64,000 nucleotides of DNA, taken from positions 269,336,288-269,400,287 of the forward strand of contig CM077673.1 in NCBI GenBank assembly GCA_039707655.1, in the 5' to 3' direction. Positions 23,562-34,628 of this stretch are shown in pieces. This DNA is from Elymus sibiricus (Eukaryota > Streptophyta > Magnoliopsida > Poales > Poaceae). The position numbers and the translations under genes were made by a program. The first letter of the stretch is position 1; each line of letters begins with the position of its first letter. The notes under the pieces were generated by a model. It saw only the letters and a list, made by a program, of their open reading frames with translations, did not search any database and had not been told where the DNA came from.

Positions 23562-24656
23562 TCACATAGGAATAATAATTGAAACATGCAAAAGAGCATC
23601 ATGAATCTCATGACAAGCATATTTAAGTCTAAGCCACTTCCAATGCATAGGGATTTTGTGAGCAAACAATTTATGGGAGCAAGAATCAACTAGCATAGGA
23701 AGGCAGAACAAGCATAACTTGAAAACTTTCAACACATAGAGAGGAAACTTGATATTATTACAATTCCTACAAGCATATGTTCCTCCCACATAATAATTTT
23801 CAGTAGGATCATGAAGGAATTTCACAATATAACTATCACATAAAGCATTCTTTTCATGATCTACAAGCATAGAAAATTTACTACTCACCACATAAGCAAA
23901 TTTATTCTCATCAATAGTAGTGGGAGCAAACTCAACAAAATAACGATCATGTGAAGCATAATCCAATCGAAAATTAAAATCATGATGACAAGTTTCATGG
24001 TTATCATTATTCTTTATAGCATACATGTCATCACAATAATCATCATAAATAGGAGGCATGCTTTCATCATAATAAATTTGCTCATCAAAACTTGGCGGAC
24101 TAAACATATCATCTTCATTAAGCATAGCATCCCAAAGCTTGGGACAAACATTAATTGCAGCAAATAAATTCTCAAACATCTCATTCTCATCAAACATAGC
24201 ATCTCCAAGCTTGTGGCTTTGTATATCATAAACATAATCACTCTCATCATTAATAGTATGAATAGCACCAATAGTATAGCAATTATTATCATCATCCTCC
24301 AAGTTGGTGCCATAAATATTTTCAAGATTATAAGAAGTATCATTATCTTCCCAATCATAATTATCACAACAAGCAATAGGCATAACAAAATCATCCTCAA
24401 GTGTATCATCTTCCACAACTATTTTTGATTCATTCTCATGAGGCCTATCAATAATGGGAGCAACATTATTTGGGAGAGATACCTCTTTACCTTTACTTTT
24501 CCTTCTTTTCTTCTTCTTCACCACATTATGTGTGGGTTTATTTAATTCCTCCAAGCTTCTTTTTGAAGAGGTTGGTTGAATAAAAAGCTCCTCCTCGTTA
24601 CCTGATTCATCATAAGAAAAAAATAGGAGGATATTGGGAAACCTCTTCCCCTTCAT
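23562..24656 (-). pseudogene. element C ORF, second part (acidic protein, unknown)
   Basis: 364 codons open from ATG at 24656. A basic stretch (KKKKRRKSKGKE, near residue 47, a possible nuclear localisation signal) is followed by a long Asp/Glu/Asn-rich region with many Tyr and Cys, and a C-terminus with scattered Cys/His. I do not recognise a domain. It lies 16 bases behind the stop of the ORF at 24673-25329 and in another frame. The two most likely formed a single protein broken by one stop and one frameshift. Its place between 5' LTR and 3' body is that of gag-pol in related elements, but no RT or integrase motif is visible. Confidence 0.6.
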
Positions 24657-24672
24657 TAGTATTCTCTTTATC

Positions 24673-25329
24673 TTATATTTGTTTTCTTGTCTTTAAGTAA
24701 TTGGCAATATAAGGATTCTCAATGCAATTTACCACGCAATACATATAGATTTCATTTAGATCAAAATCAATCATTTTCATGAGAACCCAAGCTGGAACAT
24801 CCTTAGTTTTATGTTTCACTTCTTCATACCCCAAAAATAGACTAAGTTCATTATGATGCTCAAGGGTAATGAGGTTATCACAAATTTTGGACACAATTTG
24901 ATCATGAAATAATTCACATTGGAAATTAAAATGACCACTTTCATTGCAAAGTTCACAAGGACGGCGAGAAATATTAAGTCTTTCAGCACAAACATATAGC
25001 CTCTCTTGCAACCATTTAGTTTCTAAATACTTATGCCTCTTACAAAATCTATCTTCCCTTTTAGGCATGTCTTCACAAAATCTATGCACTCCACAAAAAT
25101 TGACATGCTTATAAGAAATCTTTTTATCATGACTAGTGCAATCATCATTAGTACTATGGATATTCAAAGAATTCATACTAACAACATTGCAATCATGCTC
25201 ATCACTCAAAGATTTAGTGCCAAACATTTTAATAACTTCTTCTTCTAACAGTTGAGCACATTTTTCTTTTCCATCATTTTCACGAAAGACATTAAAAAGA
25301 CGAAACAAATGATGCAACCTAAACTCCAT
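24673..25329 (-). CDS. element C ORF, first part: Gag-like zinc-knuckle protein
   Basis: 218 codons from ATG at 25329, the first good ATG about 100 nt past the primer binding site, so this is the first protein of the element. Residues 125-138 form a retroviral-type zinc knuckle, C-x2-C-x4-H-x4-C (C125, C128, H133, C138). A second Cys/His cluster lies at about 79-99 (C-G-V-H ... C-K-R-H). The zinc knuckle supports an RNA-binding, Gag-like role. I see no standard retrotransposon capsid domain. It ends in TAA at 24673-24675, after which the frame runs on briefly before the shift into the second ORF. Confidence 0.6.
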   Translation of the reverse strand: MEFRLHHLFRLFNVFRENDGKEKCAQLLEEEVIKMFGTKSLSDEHDCNVVSMNSLNIHSTNDDCTSHDKKISYKHVNFCGVHRFCEDMPKREDRFCKRHKYLETKWLQERLYVCAERLNISRRPCELCNESGHFNFQCELFHDQIVSKICDNLITLEHHNELSLFLGYEEVKHKTKDVPAWVLMKMIDFDLNEIYMYCVVNCIENPYIANYLKTRKQI

Positions 25330-25427
25330 TTTTTTGTAGTTTTCTTTTATGAAACCAAACTAGTGATAAAACAAGAAACTAAAAGATTCAATTGCAAGAT
25401 CTAAAGATATACCTTCAAGCACTCACC

Positions 25428-25445
25428 TCCCCGGCAACGGCGCCA
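25428..25445 (-). other. primer binding site of element C (tRNA-Asp type)
   Basis: Minus strand TGGCGCCGTTGCCGGGGA, separated by 10 bases from the 5' LTR. It is identical to the site of element I (42178). Confidence 0.88.
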
Positions 25446-25455
25446 GAAAAGAGCT

Positions 25456-27092
25456 TGATGTCTACTACGCAACCTTCTTCTTGTAGACTCGTGTTGGGCC
25501 TCCAAGCGCAGAGTTTTGTAGGACAGTAGCAAATTTCCCTCAAGTGGATGACCTAAGGTTTATCAATCCGTGGGAGGCGTAGGATGAAGATGGTCTCTCT
25601 CAAACAACCCTGCAACCAAATAACAAAGAGCCTCTTGTGTCCCCAACACACCCAATACAATGGTAAATTGTATAGGTGCACTAGTTCGGCGAAGAGATGG
25701 TGATACAAGTGTAATATGGATGGTAGATATAGGTTTTTGAAATCTGAAAATATAAAAACAGCAAGGTAACTAATGATAAAAGTGAGCACAAACGTTATTG
25801 CAATGCTTAGAAACAAGGCCTAGGGTTCATACTTTCACTAGTGCAAGTTCTCTCAACAATACTGACATAGTTGAATCATATGAAATCCCTCACGTGCAAC
25901 AAAGAGTTCACTCCAAAGTCACAAATAGCGGAGAACAAACGAATAAATTATTGTAGGGTACGAAACCACCTCAAAGTTATCTTTTCCGATCAATCATATG
26001 AGCCATCCCCATTAATTGTCACGAACAGCCCTAGAGTTCGTACTAAAATAACACCTTAAGATACACATCAACCAAAACCCTAATGTCACCTAGATACTCC
26101 AATGTCACCATGAGTACCCATGAGCTTGATTATACGATACGCATCACACAATTTAAGATTCATCATGTTCAATCCAACACAAAGAACTTCAAAGAGTGCC
26201 CCAAAGTTTCTACCGGAGAGTCAAGACGAAAACGTGTGCCAACCCCGATGCATAGATTCCCAAGGTCAAGGTACCCGCAAGTTGATCACCAAAACATACA
26301 TCAAGTGGATCAATAGAACATCCCATTGTCACCACGGATATCCCATCGCAAGACATACATCAAGTGTTCTCAAATCCTTAAAGACTCAATCCGATAAGAA
26401 AACTTCAAAGGGAAAACTCAATTCATCACAAGAAGATAGAGAGGGAAAAACTCCATATGATTCATCTATATTAATAAAGCTCGCGGTACATCAAGATCGT
26501 GCCATCTCAAGAACACGAGAGAGAGAGAGAGAGATCAAACACATAGCTACTGGTACATACCCTTAGCCCCGAGGATGAACTACTCCCTCCTCGTCATGGA
26601 GACCGCCGGGATGATGAAGATGGCCTCCGGTGATGGTTCCCCCCTCCGGCAGGGTGCCGGAACGGGCTCCCGATTGGTTTTTCGTGGCTACAGAGGCTTG
26701 CGGCAGCGGAACTCCCGATCTAGGTTTCTTTCTGGGGGTTACAGGATTTATAGGAGTGCTTGGCGTTGGAATCAAGTCAGGGGGACTCCCGAGGGGCCCA
26801 CAAGCCAGGGGCGCGCCCTAGGGGGGCGCCCCCTAGGCTTGTGGCCGCCTCGGGACTCTTCTCCGGTATCTTTTTCCTCCAGTATTTTTTACATTTTCCA
26901 AAAATATTCTCCGTAAATTTTCAGCCCATTCCGAGAACTTTTATTTCTGCACAAAAAACGACACCATGGTAGTTCTGCTGAAAACAGCGTCAGTCCGGGT
27001 TAGTTCTAAGAAAATCATACCAAAATCATATAAAATTATTGTAAACATGGCATGAATACTCCATAAATTATAAATACATTGGAGACGTATCA
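25456..27092 (-). repeat. 5' LTR of element C (1637 bp)
   Basis: Low-coordinate end TGATGTCTAC, high-coordinate end GACGTATCA, so on the minus strand it runs TGATACGTC ... ACATCA. It is the same family as the plus-strand LTR of element F (32999-34628). The first stem of its terminal hairpin has two substitutions. Confidence 0.9.
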
Positions 27093-27911
27093 AGGAGCTC
27101 AAATATTTTTTGTCTTGCATTCCGAAGTGCAATTCTTTCTCCCTTAAATTTTGAGATGGTGTTATATCATTTTTAATTCATGAGGAGTCTCAGCGAGAAG
27201 TTATCAAGAATAAGATATTTAAACCCATCGTTCCTTCTCAGAGCTATCTTGGATTGGATTTCACCCAAAGTGTTTCGTAAGGATTGTTGTTATCGTGGTG
27301 ATTATCAAGACCCCAGTTCTCAATATATCTTCCTGGTGTTAGAAGTTTTGCATATCATGTTGCTCCCAAGCAATCATTGTTTCCGTTAGTGGCCGGTTGT
27401 CACCTCGTAATTTTGAGATGTTTTTCATAAGCAAACAACAAGCTTTTTCTTTTTGTTGTTGGTTTTACAACAACTCCGTTCAATCCATCTTTCTAAGGAT
27501 GGTTTTCAATTCAATTGTGGTATAAGTTGTCATTTTTGTCTCTATTCAACGGCCTAGCTTCCATTCTTTTGTTCCGGAGGCATTGTGATGTTGCTCTCTT
27601 CAATCTATCATCTCGTTTTGTCAAGATCATAGTCTTTCTTTGCTTGTCCATTAACCGAAGTGTTGTGCCTCTTTTCAAGTTCTTTCATCTTATCAAGTTT
27701 TGCTTCTCTTCTCTACCGAAGTGCTGCCAAAAATTTCTTCGAATTCTTGCTTGTTCCTAGTGCCATTCTTCATCTCTGTGCAACCTTCAAGGTTCATTGG
27801 TTCCACTCGTTTGTCAAAGAAGCAACTAAGTTTTACATCTTCCATTGTTCTTCCTCTTCCCCTTCTCATACTAAGATCTCGGGGCGAGAGCTCTTGTAAG
27901 TGGAGGAGAGT
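27093..27911 (+). mobile_element. Sukkula-like element, 3' end of internal domain
   Basis: Sequence directly upstream of the 5-kb LTR. It ends in a purine-rich GTGGAGGAGAGT (27900-27911) at the position of a polypurine tract, and the preceding bases can be read I-S-G-R-E-L-L, as at the end of pol in long-LTR chromoviruses. No usable reading frame is present. Element C is inserted at its left end, so the remaining internal domain should lie left of the window. Confidence 0.6.
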
Positions 27912-30900
27912 TGTAACAGCCCAAGACCGACGCTTCAAAAGATTCCCCTTTTTTCCGTTGTCATCGTGTGATTCGTTTGTCTGTAGCATTCATCATCGCA
28001 TCATTTGCATCATCCGCATTGCATCGTCACTCCGTTGCCGTCGTTTTTGAACACTTGCATCCGTTCGTAGTTGCTGGTTCTCTCTGTTCTCGTCGACGAC
28101 CGTTTCAGGACCAACCACACACGCACGCGCCCGCGGCATCGTCAAAATATAGTTTTTAAAACTGGGATAAAAATGTTCTCGGAATGGGTTGAAAATTGGT
28201 GTGCGGTCTTATTTTATTTTAGGTAGACCGTCTGCCGAATTTCGTCGCGTTCGGAGGTCGTTTGATACCCGAACGGTCGACCGTAGCGGCACCGTCATCG
28301 GTTTTATTATCGGTCGTTTTCTGTGTTTTAAAAAACTTGTGTCACGGGCTCACATTTCCCTCTCATCTCAGCGCAAGTCCTTCTACACAGCCCAACCAGC
28401 CCATCCTAACCAAGCCCTGCTACCAGAGCCGTCCGATCGCGATCTGAGGGCTCGAAACGGTGCAAAAAACCCTCTCCCTAGCTATTCCTGCCTATAAATG
28501 GACACCCCAACGTCCATTTTGAGAAACCCTAGCCCCCACCTTGGATTCCGCACCGCCAACCACCTAACACCTCGCAGCAGCCGCCGCTCATCGTGTTCCG
28601 CGCCGGCCAGACCGCCCGCCACCACATGGCGCTCAGCTAGCGCCTGAGCCGCCACCAACCGCCGCCTCCCTCCACTCCCAAGCCGCCAAGTGGCCTAGCC
28701 ACCTCCCTCCACCGCGGCAGGCCCGCCCGGGCCTGGGGCAAGCCCGCCCAAGCCCATCGGGGCCCGAACAAGCCCACCGCGCTGCCTCTGGCTCCCCCGA
28801 ACTTGCCCCGCCGCCTACTCCCGAGCTTCGCCGCCCGCTCGCCCGACCGCCGCGCGCCGCCGCCGCCCGCGCGCCTTGCCTTGCCGCTGCCGCCGCCGGG
28901 CCCCGCTCCAACCTTGTCGACGACCCGAGCCGCCCACGACACCCAAGCCCCGCGCCTCGCCGCCGCACCTCAGCCGCCTCCCCGCGCCGGCCGCTGCCTT
29001 CGAGCTCCGCCACCGCTGCAAGCCGCGCTGCCGCCCAGATCCGGTCGGGGAGCGCCGGATCCGCTCATCCCCGACCACCGGCCGTTCCCTGCCTCGTCGG
29101 AGGGCCTCCTCCTCGCCTCCCCGTCGCGCTCGCCGGCCACCATGGCCATGGCCTCGCTGACCTCCGACCTAGATGGCCTCATCCCACTTCGTCCCTGGAC
29201 CGACCTTGACCCGCGAACCAAATGCCCGGCCCGGTACCGTGGGATCCAGTTTTCCCCGCGAGATAAAATTGGGTAAGTCCCTAAAACTACTAAGTTTCAG
29301 CATCGTATTGCATTATTGTGACGCGTATATCTCGGCAACCATGCATCGGTTTTTGATGTGTAATATATCAAAATGCATCTACTTGTCATGCTCTACATGT
29401 TAGCATCACATTCATGCATTATAGGAATCATCTAGAGGTGTAAATCTGTGTTGCAAAAGTGCATCCCATCGTTAGGTGCAAATCAGTTATCTTATTCGAT
29501 TTTGCGCGGATAATTGCATCATATCCGTAGGTCTTTTCCATAGGGTGTCTTCATGAGTATTGCTCTATGTGATGTCTATTTTGATGCCATGCCTCTGGTT
29601 GCTATGTAGGACATCATTATCATGTTTATTTATTGCCTAAAGTAGCCATCACGGTAAAACTGTAATCTGTTAACGACGAGTTCAGTTTTGCGAGCATCAT
29701 ATTAAGCAATCCATGACCCATATGAACATGTGCCAATGGTATGTTTTGTAGTGTGACATGTCTAGTTGCCGTTAGTGTCCTTGCCATGCCCATAAGTGAT
29801 TGTATGCTACTGTTGTTTCTATGTAAACATGCCTAGTCAAGCTGCAGTTTTTGGGAGATAGTTAAATTTCACTAAGTCTGAAACTGTTATTTTGTTGACA
29901 TGTTGCCATGTGATTTGCTATTGATCTAGGAGTCTTTTGTTGTTGCTCTAATGGAGTCTTTTGTTGAGCATGTTATTGCCTACCAGGTTGTGCCACTGGT
30001 TGCCATGCATATGATTTGCATCATAGTTATATTTGTTGTCCAAATGTCAATCTGTTTAAAAAACTGTTGCTCATGTCTACTCTAATTTCCACCAAGTCCG
30101 AGTATCTTTTTTCTTCTTAATGCCATATTGTGTTGATGTTTGCCATGATTTTGTGCATAATTAGATCTTGCCATAATGTAATGAATTGTAGTGCATCATG
30201 TCCTCTACCATGTTGTAGATTTTCATGCCATGATATGCCTTGTAGCATATATTTTTATTGTTGCCAATATGCCTTCGTGAAAAACTGTTCTGTCTAAAAA
30301 CTGTGATTTTCACTAAGTCCTAATCTGCTATATTTTATTGCCGTCTTGTGAGCTTATTTCCTAGTGATCCATGCTTCTACTCAATTTGCTGTGATGATAT
30401 GAATTATTGTGCATCATGTAAGCTACAGCCCCATGTCTAGTTTGTGCATTTTAGATTCTTGTAGCCTGTTAGTTTGAGGTGTGCAAAATGCCATGTTGCT
30501 GTTTTGGGCAGATTATAACTAAAAACTTGTGTTGGTTGTTGTGGTTGAACCGTAGCTCCGTTTTGAACGTGTCATATATGACACTTGCTTAGAATTCCAT
30601 GTAGTTTCATAATACCTTGCTGCATATATGATTTGGAATGTTTGTGGTTGTCGTTTGCATGCATGTTGCATTCATGGCATATTCACCTTGTGTTTGTCAT
30701 ATCTTTTAGACCGTAGCTCCGTTTCAAACGTTCTATATATGTATATCGCCTAGAATGACGAGTAGAATATAATTGTGCACTTTATTTCCCTGTTTAATAA
30801 ATATAAAACAAGAGTAGTTCAGATCTGGACCGAATTCATAATTTGCACATGGGGTCGTTTCGGAAATGCTATATGTTGTTTCCGACCTCATTTAATATGC

Positions 30901-32961
30901 CTAGATGTCTAGTTTACTTGTGTTTCACCTCTTGCCATGTTTAACAACATTTAATATTGTTGAGTAGCTAAACGAGATCGAACATAAGAATTGAACGTGG
31001 AGTTTCGTCAATATGCAACTCGTTGCATATTGAGCTTCACTTAATGTGTAGAAGTTGATTGTTGTGCTTGCCATGTCATGCATAATATGCATCATATTTG
31101 ATGTGCATCAGGTCATGCATATGTTGTGGTGTTTATCATGCGTTGATTGTTGTTCCGGTTTGCTTCTTATCGATAGAGTTCCGAAAGCATTCGGAGTGTG
31201 AGGATTCGTTCGACCACGTTGGCTCGTCTTCTTCATGGACTCGATCTTCTTCCAAGCGGGATCTCAGTAAAGATGATCATTTCCCTGGATACCACTACTA
31301 TCATTGCCATCCTAGTTGTCTCGTTTCTATCGGTATGTCTCGCTACCTACCACTTGTTTGTCAAGCCTCCCAAAATGCCATGATAAGCCTCTAACCCCTC
31401 CACATCCCAGCAAACCATTGTTTGGCCATGTAACCATTTGCTCAGCCCTTCTTATTGCATTGCTAGTTGCAGGTGCAAGTTGTTCCATGTGCCAACATGG
31501 ACATCCTTTTTTGATATATCACAATATTATTGCTATTTAATTTAATGCACGTATATACTTGGTAAAAGGTGGAAGGCTTGGCTATTTGCTCGGTGTTTTG
31601 TTCCACTTTTGCCGCCCTAGTTACTTGTGTACCGGTGTTATGTTCCATATTGAGCGCTCCTAACATGCTCGGGGTTGTTATGGGGACCCCCTTGATTTTC
31701 GTTTTGGGATAAAACTCTTCTGGGAAGGCCCAACATTGGTACTACATTTGCCCAACACAATAATACTGATAACTAATTTGACGCATAGGGAGTTAGCGCT
31801 ACCCGTGGTTCGTTATTCAACCTAATACAGGGGGGCCAGTGCTGATGGTGTTGGTCCAAAATAGAGCCACTTGCAGGGCCACCCCGGGGCAACTCGGGGG
31901 ATTTCTATCAGGCCACCATCCGTATTGCTCATCCGGTCATGTCCTGAGAACGAGATACGCGGCTCCTATCGGGTTCGTCGACACGTCGGGCGGCCTTGCT
32001 GGATTTGTTTTACCTTTCTCGAACGTCTTGTGCGCGGGATTTCGAGGACACTTCGGGCTATCTCGAGGTTGAGATTTTCCATCGGAATTCCGTGAATACT
32101 GCGGGTCAGCCCACGGTTGAGGAGTTCCAACACAGCTTGTGGTTAGTTTGTGATGGATGAGTTGGAGCACCCCTGCAGGGTTAAATCTTTCATGAAAGCC
32201 ATGCCCGCGGTTATGTGGCAACTTGGAAATTTGTTTAACATCCGGTCATAGAAAACTTAACGTAAACTCAAATAAAATACACCAACTGTGTGCGTAACCG
32301 TGACCGTCTCTTCTCGTGAGGCCTGCTTCGAAAGAGAACACGGTGGGGTTATGTTTGACTCGTAGGTAGGTGTTCAGGATCACTTAGTGATCATTACTAG
32401 TTCACGTCCGTTTATGCGACGATCATCCCCCTTATTCTTGTACTCGTAAGTTAGCCACTCAAATACATGCTTAGTGCTTGTTGCAGCCTCACCACTTAAC
32501 CATATCTCACCCATTAAGCTTTGCTAGTCTTGATACCCTTGGAAATGAGATTGCTGAGTCCCCGTGGCTCACAGATTACTACAGCAACAGTTGCAGGTAT
32601 AGGTAATGCGATGCTTTGACGTGAGAGCGATGCTTGTTTGATTTGGAGTTCTTCTTCTTCTTCTTCAATGATCATAGGATGGGTTCCAGGACGGCAGCCT
32701 GGGATAGCAAGGATGGATGTCATTTTATCGTTTTTTTCGTCCGTAGTCAGACCCTGCTCTTCTGTATGATGATTGTATATGATGTTGTATTGATGTGATC
32801 TTGATTTAACTTGTGGCGAGTGTAAGCCAATTCCATATACTCATCTCTTCTTTACATGTACTTGTAATGATATCCATTCTTGCGAAACGACGAGATGCGC
32901 TTCTATCCCTGTCGAGGCCCTCGAGCCAAAATAAGGATAGGATCGCATCTTGGGCGTTACA
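27912..32961 (+). repeat. Sukkula-type long LTR (about 5.05 kb)
   Basis: It begins TGTAACAGCCCAAGA and ends TCTTGGGCGTTACA, forming imperfect inverted ends. The 3' end CGCATCTTGGGCGTTACA matches, as I remember it, the Sukkula LTR primer used in barley marker work, and the size fits the roughly 5-kb LTRs of this large retrotransposon derivative. It holds a GC-rich transcribed-looking block (28560-29260) and a long AT-rich part. Open frames in the GC-rich block (for example 28803-29276) have Arg/Pro/Ala composition typical of chance frames. The flanking 5-mers (AGAGT, CTACT) do not match, consistent with an LTR still attached to its internal domain rather than a solo LTR. Confidence 0.75.
28493..28499 (+). 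promoter_or_regulatory. TATA box of Sukkula LTR and spliced leader candidate
   Basis: TATAAAT with a C-rich downstream start region. A GC-rich leader follows, ending at a good donor (GG|GTAAGT, 29274). A possible acceptor (CTTATCGATAG) lies near 31171. The leader intron is inferred and not proven. Confidence 0.5.
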
Positions 32962-34628
32962 CTACTCGAGGACGAGTATGAATTAAGCTTGGGGATGTTG
33001 ATACGTCTCAAACGTATCGATAATTTATGAAGTATTCATGCCATGTTTACAACAATTTTATATGTTTTTATGCACTTTTATATGATTTGAGTAAAACTAA
33101 CCTGGACCGACGCTGTTTTCAGCAGAATTACCATGTTGTTATTTTTGCACATAAATTAAAGTTCTCGGAATGAACTGAAAATTTATGGTGATTTTTTATG
33201 GACTAGAAGAGACCCACGGAGCACCATAGTTGTGCCAGGAGGTGGCTGAGGGCTCCACCAGCCATGGGGCGTGCCCTAGGGGTAGGGAGTGTCACTGTGG
33301 CTTGTGGACCCCTCGATCACCCCCATGGCGTGTGACCAACGCCAAAAATTCTTATAAATCCCAGAAACCCCAGAAATAACCTAAGAACTTCCGCTCCGCC
33401 GCTGCAATCCTCAGTACCGAAGAAATCTCATCCGGAGCCCTTTCCCGGTGCCCTGCCGAAGGGGGAAATCATCACCGGAGGCCATCTTCATCATCCCGAC
33501 GGTCTTCATGTCAAGGAGGGAGTAGTTCACCCTCGGGGTTGAGGGTATGTACCAGTAGCTATGTGTTTAATATCTCTCTCTCGTGTTCTTGATATGGCAC
33601 GATCTTGATGTACCACAAGCTTTGCTAATATAGTTGGATCATATGGTGTTCTTCCCTCTCTATCTTGTTGTGATGAATTGAGTCTTTCCCTGTAAGGTTT
33701 CTTTATTTGGATTGAATACTTTGGATTTGAGAACACTTGGTATATGTCTTGCATCTGGATACCCGTGGTGACAATGGGGTGTTGTATTGAGTCACTTGAT
33801 GTATGCTATGGCAATCAACTTGTGGATCCCCATGGTGACATTGGGGTGATCTAGGCACATAGGTTGATGCACGTTTTCATCCTACTTTCTCCGATAGAAA
33901 CTTTGGGGTACTCTTGGAGGTTTTTTGTGTGGATTGAATTTTATGAATCTGGATTGTTTAGTGTTATTTAGTATGAACTTTAGGGATGTTTGTGACACCT
34001 ATAGGGATGGTTCAATGGATTGATCGGAAAGATAACTATTTAGTACGAACTCTAGGGCTGTTTGTGACACCTATGGGGATGGCTAAATAGATTGACTGGA
34101 AAGATAACTTTGAGGTGGTTCGCTGCCTACGACAATTTCTTCTTATGTTCTCCGCTATTGATAAGGACTTTGGAGTGATTCTTTCTCACACGTTGGGGGA
34201 TCGTTATATGATTCAATTATGTTAGCATTGTTGAGAGATTGCACTAGTGAAAGTATGAACCCTAGGCCTTGTTTCCAAGCATTGCAATACCGTTTGTGCT
34301 CACTTTTGTCACTTGCTAGCTTGTTGTTTTTATTATTTCATATTACAAAAACCTATATCTACCATCCATACTACACTTGTATCGGCATCTCTTCGCCGAA
34401 CAAATGCACCTATTCAATTTACCATTGTATTGGGTGTGTTGGGGACACAAGAGATTGCTTGTATTTGATTGCAAGGTTGTTTGAGAGAGACCATCTTCAT
34501 CCTACACCTCCCATGAATTGATAAACCTTAGGCCATCCACTTGAAGGAAAATTGCTACTGTCCTACAAAATTCTGCGCTTGGAGGCCCAACACGAGTTTA
34601 CAAGAATAAAGTTGTGTAATATACATCA
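32962..34628 (+). mobile_element. element F: 3' end of Athila-like gypsy element
   Basis: Only a 37-bp internal sliver with polypurine tract (AAGCTTGGGGATGT, ending 32998) and the full 3' LTR are in the window. Sukkula is inserted between this sliver and the rest of F. CTACT (32962-32966) should be the right target copy of the Sukkula insertion, and ATTAC (34629-34633) that of F itself. Confidence 0.82.
32999..34628 (+). repeat. 3' LTR of element F (1630 bp)
   Basis: TGATACGTCTC ... TATACATCA. It aligns over its length with the reverse complement of 25456-27092 (same family, clearly more diverged than the two LTRs of C are from each other). A TATAAAT box lies near 33354. The 3' part keeps the AGGCCCAACACGAG segment of the family. 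Confidence 0.88.

Larger units (their letters stand above)
19259..27092 (-). mobile_element. element C: Athila-like gypsy element without recognisable pol
   Basis: Reverse-oriented LTR element: truncated 3' LTR 19259-20531, body 20532-25455, full 5' LTR 25456-27092. The Tat element is inserted in its 3' LTR, so the missing 364 bp of that LTR should lie left of the window. It has an AAGCTTGGGGATGC polypurine tract and a tRNA-Asp-type primer site, as in Triticeae families such as Sabrina, WHAM and Fatima. The body encodes a Gag-like protein and no RT, RNase H or integrase, so it looks non-autonomous. AGGAG (27093-27097) should be the right target-site copy. The family name is uncertain. Confidence 0.85.

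Noticed and set aside
28633..29276. Several overlapping GC-rich open frames of 74-157 codons on both strands
   Set aside because: Arg/Pro/Ala/Gly-rich translations on both strands, no domain, and position inside the Sukkula LTR leader; chance frames in GC-rich DNA.
27912..32961. Sukkula LTR as a solo LTR
   Set aside because: Flanking 5-mers differ (AGAGT and CTACT) and a purine-rich tract with pol-tail-like sequence precedes it; better read as a 3' LTR attached to its body.
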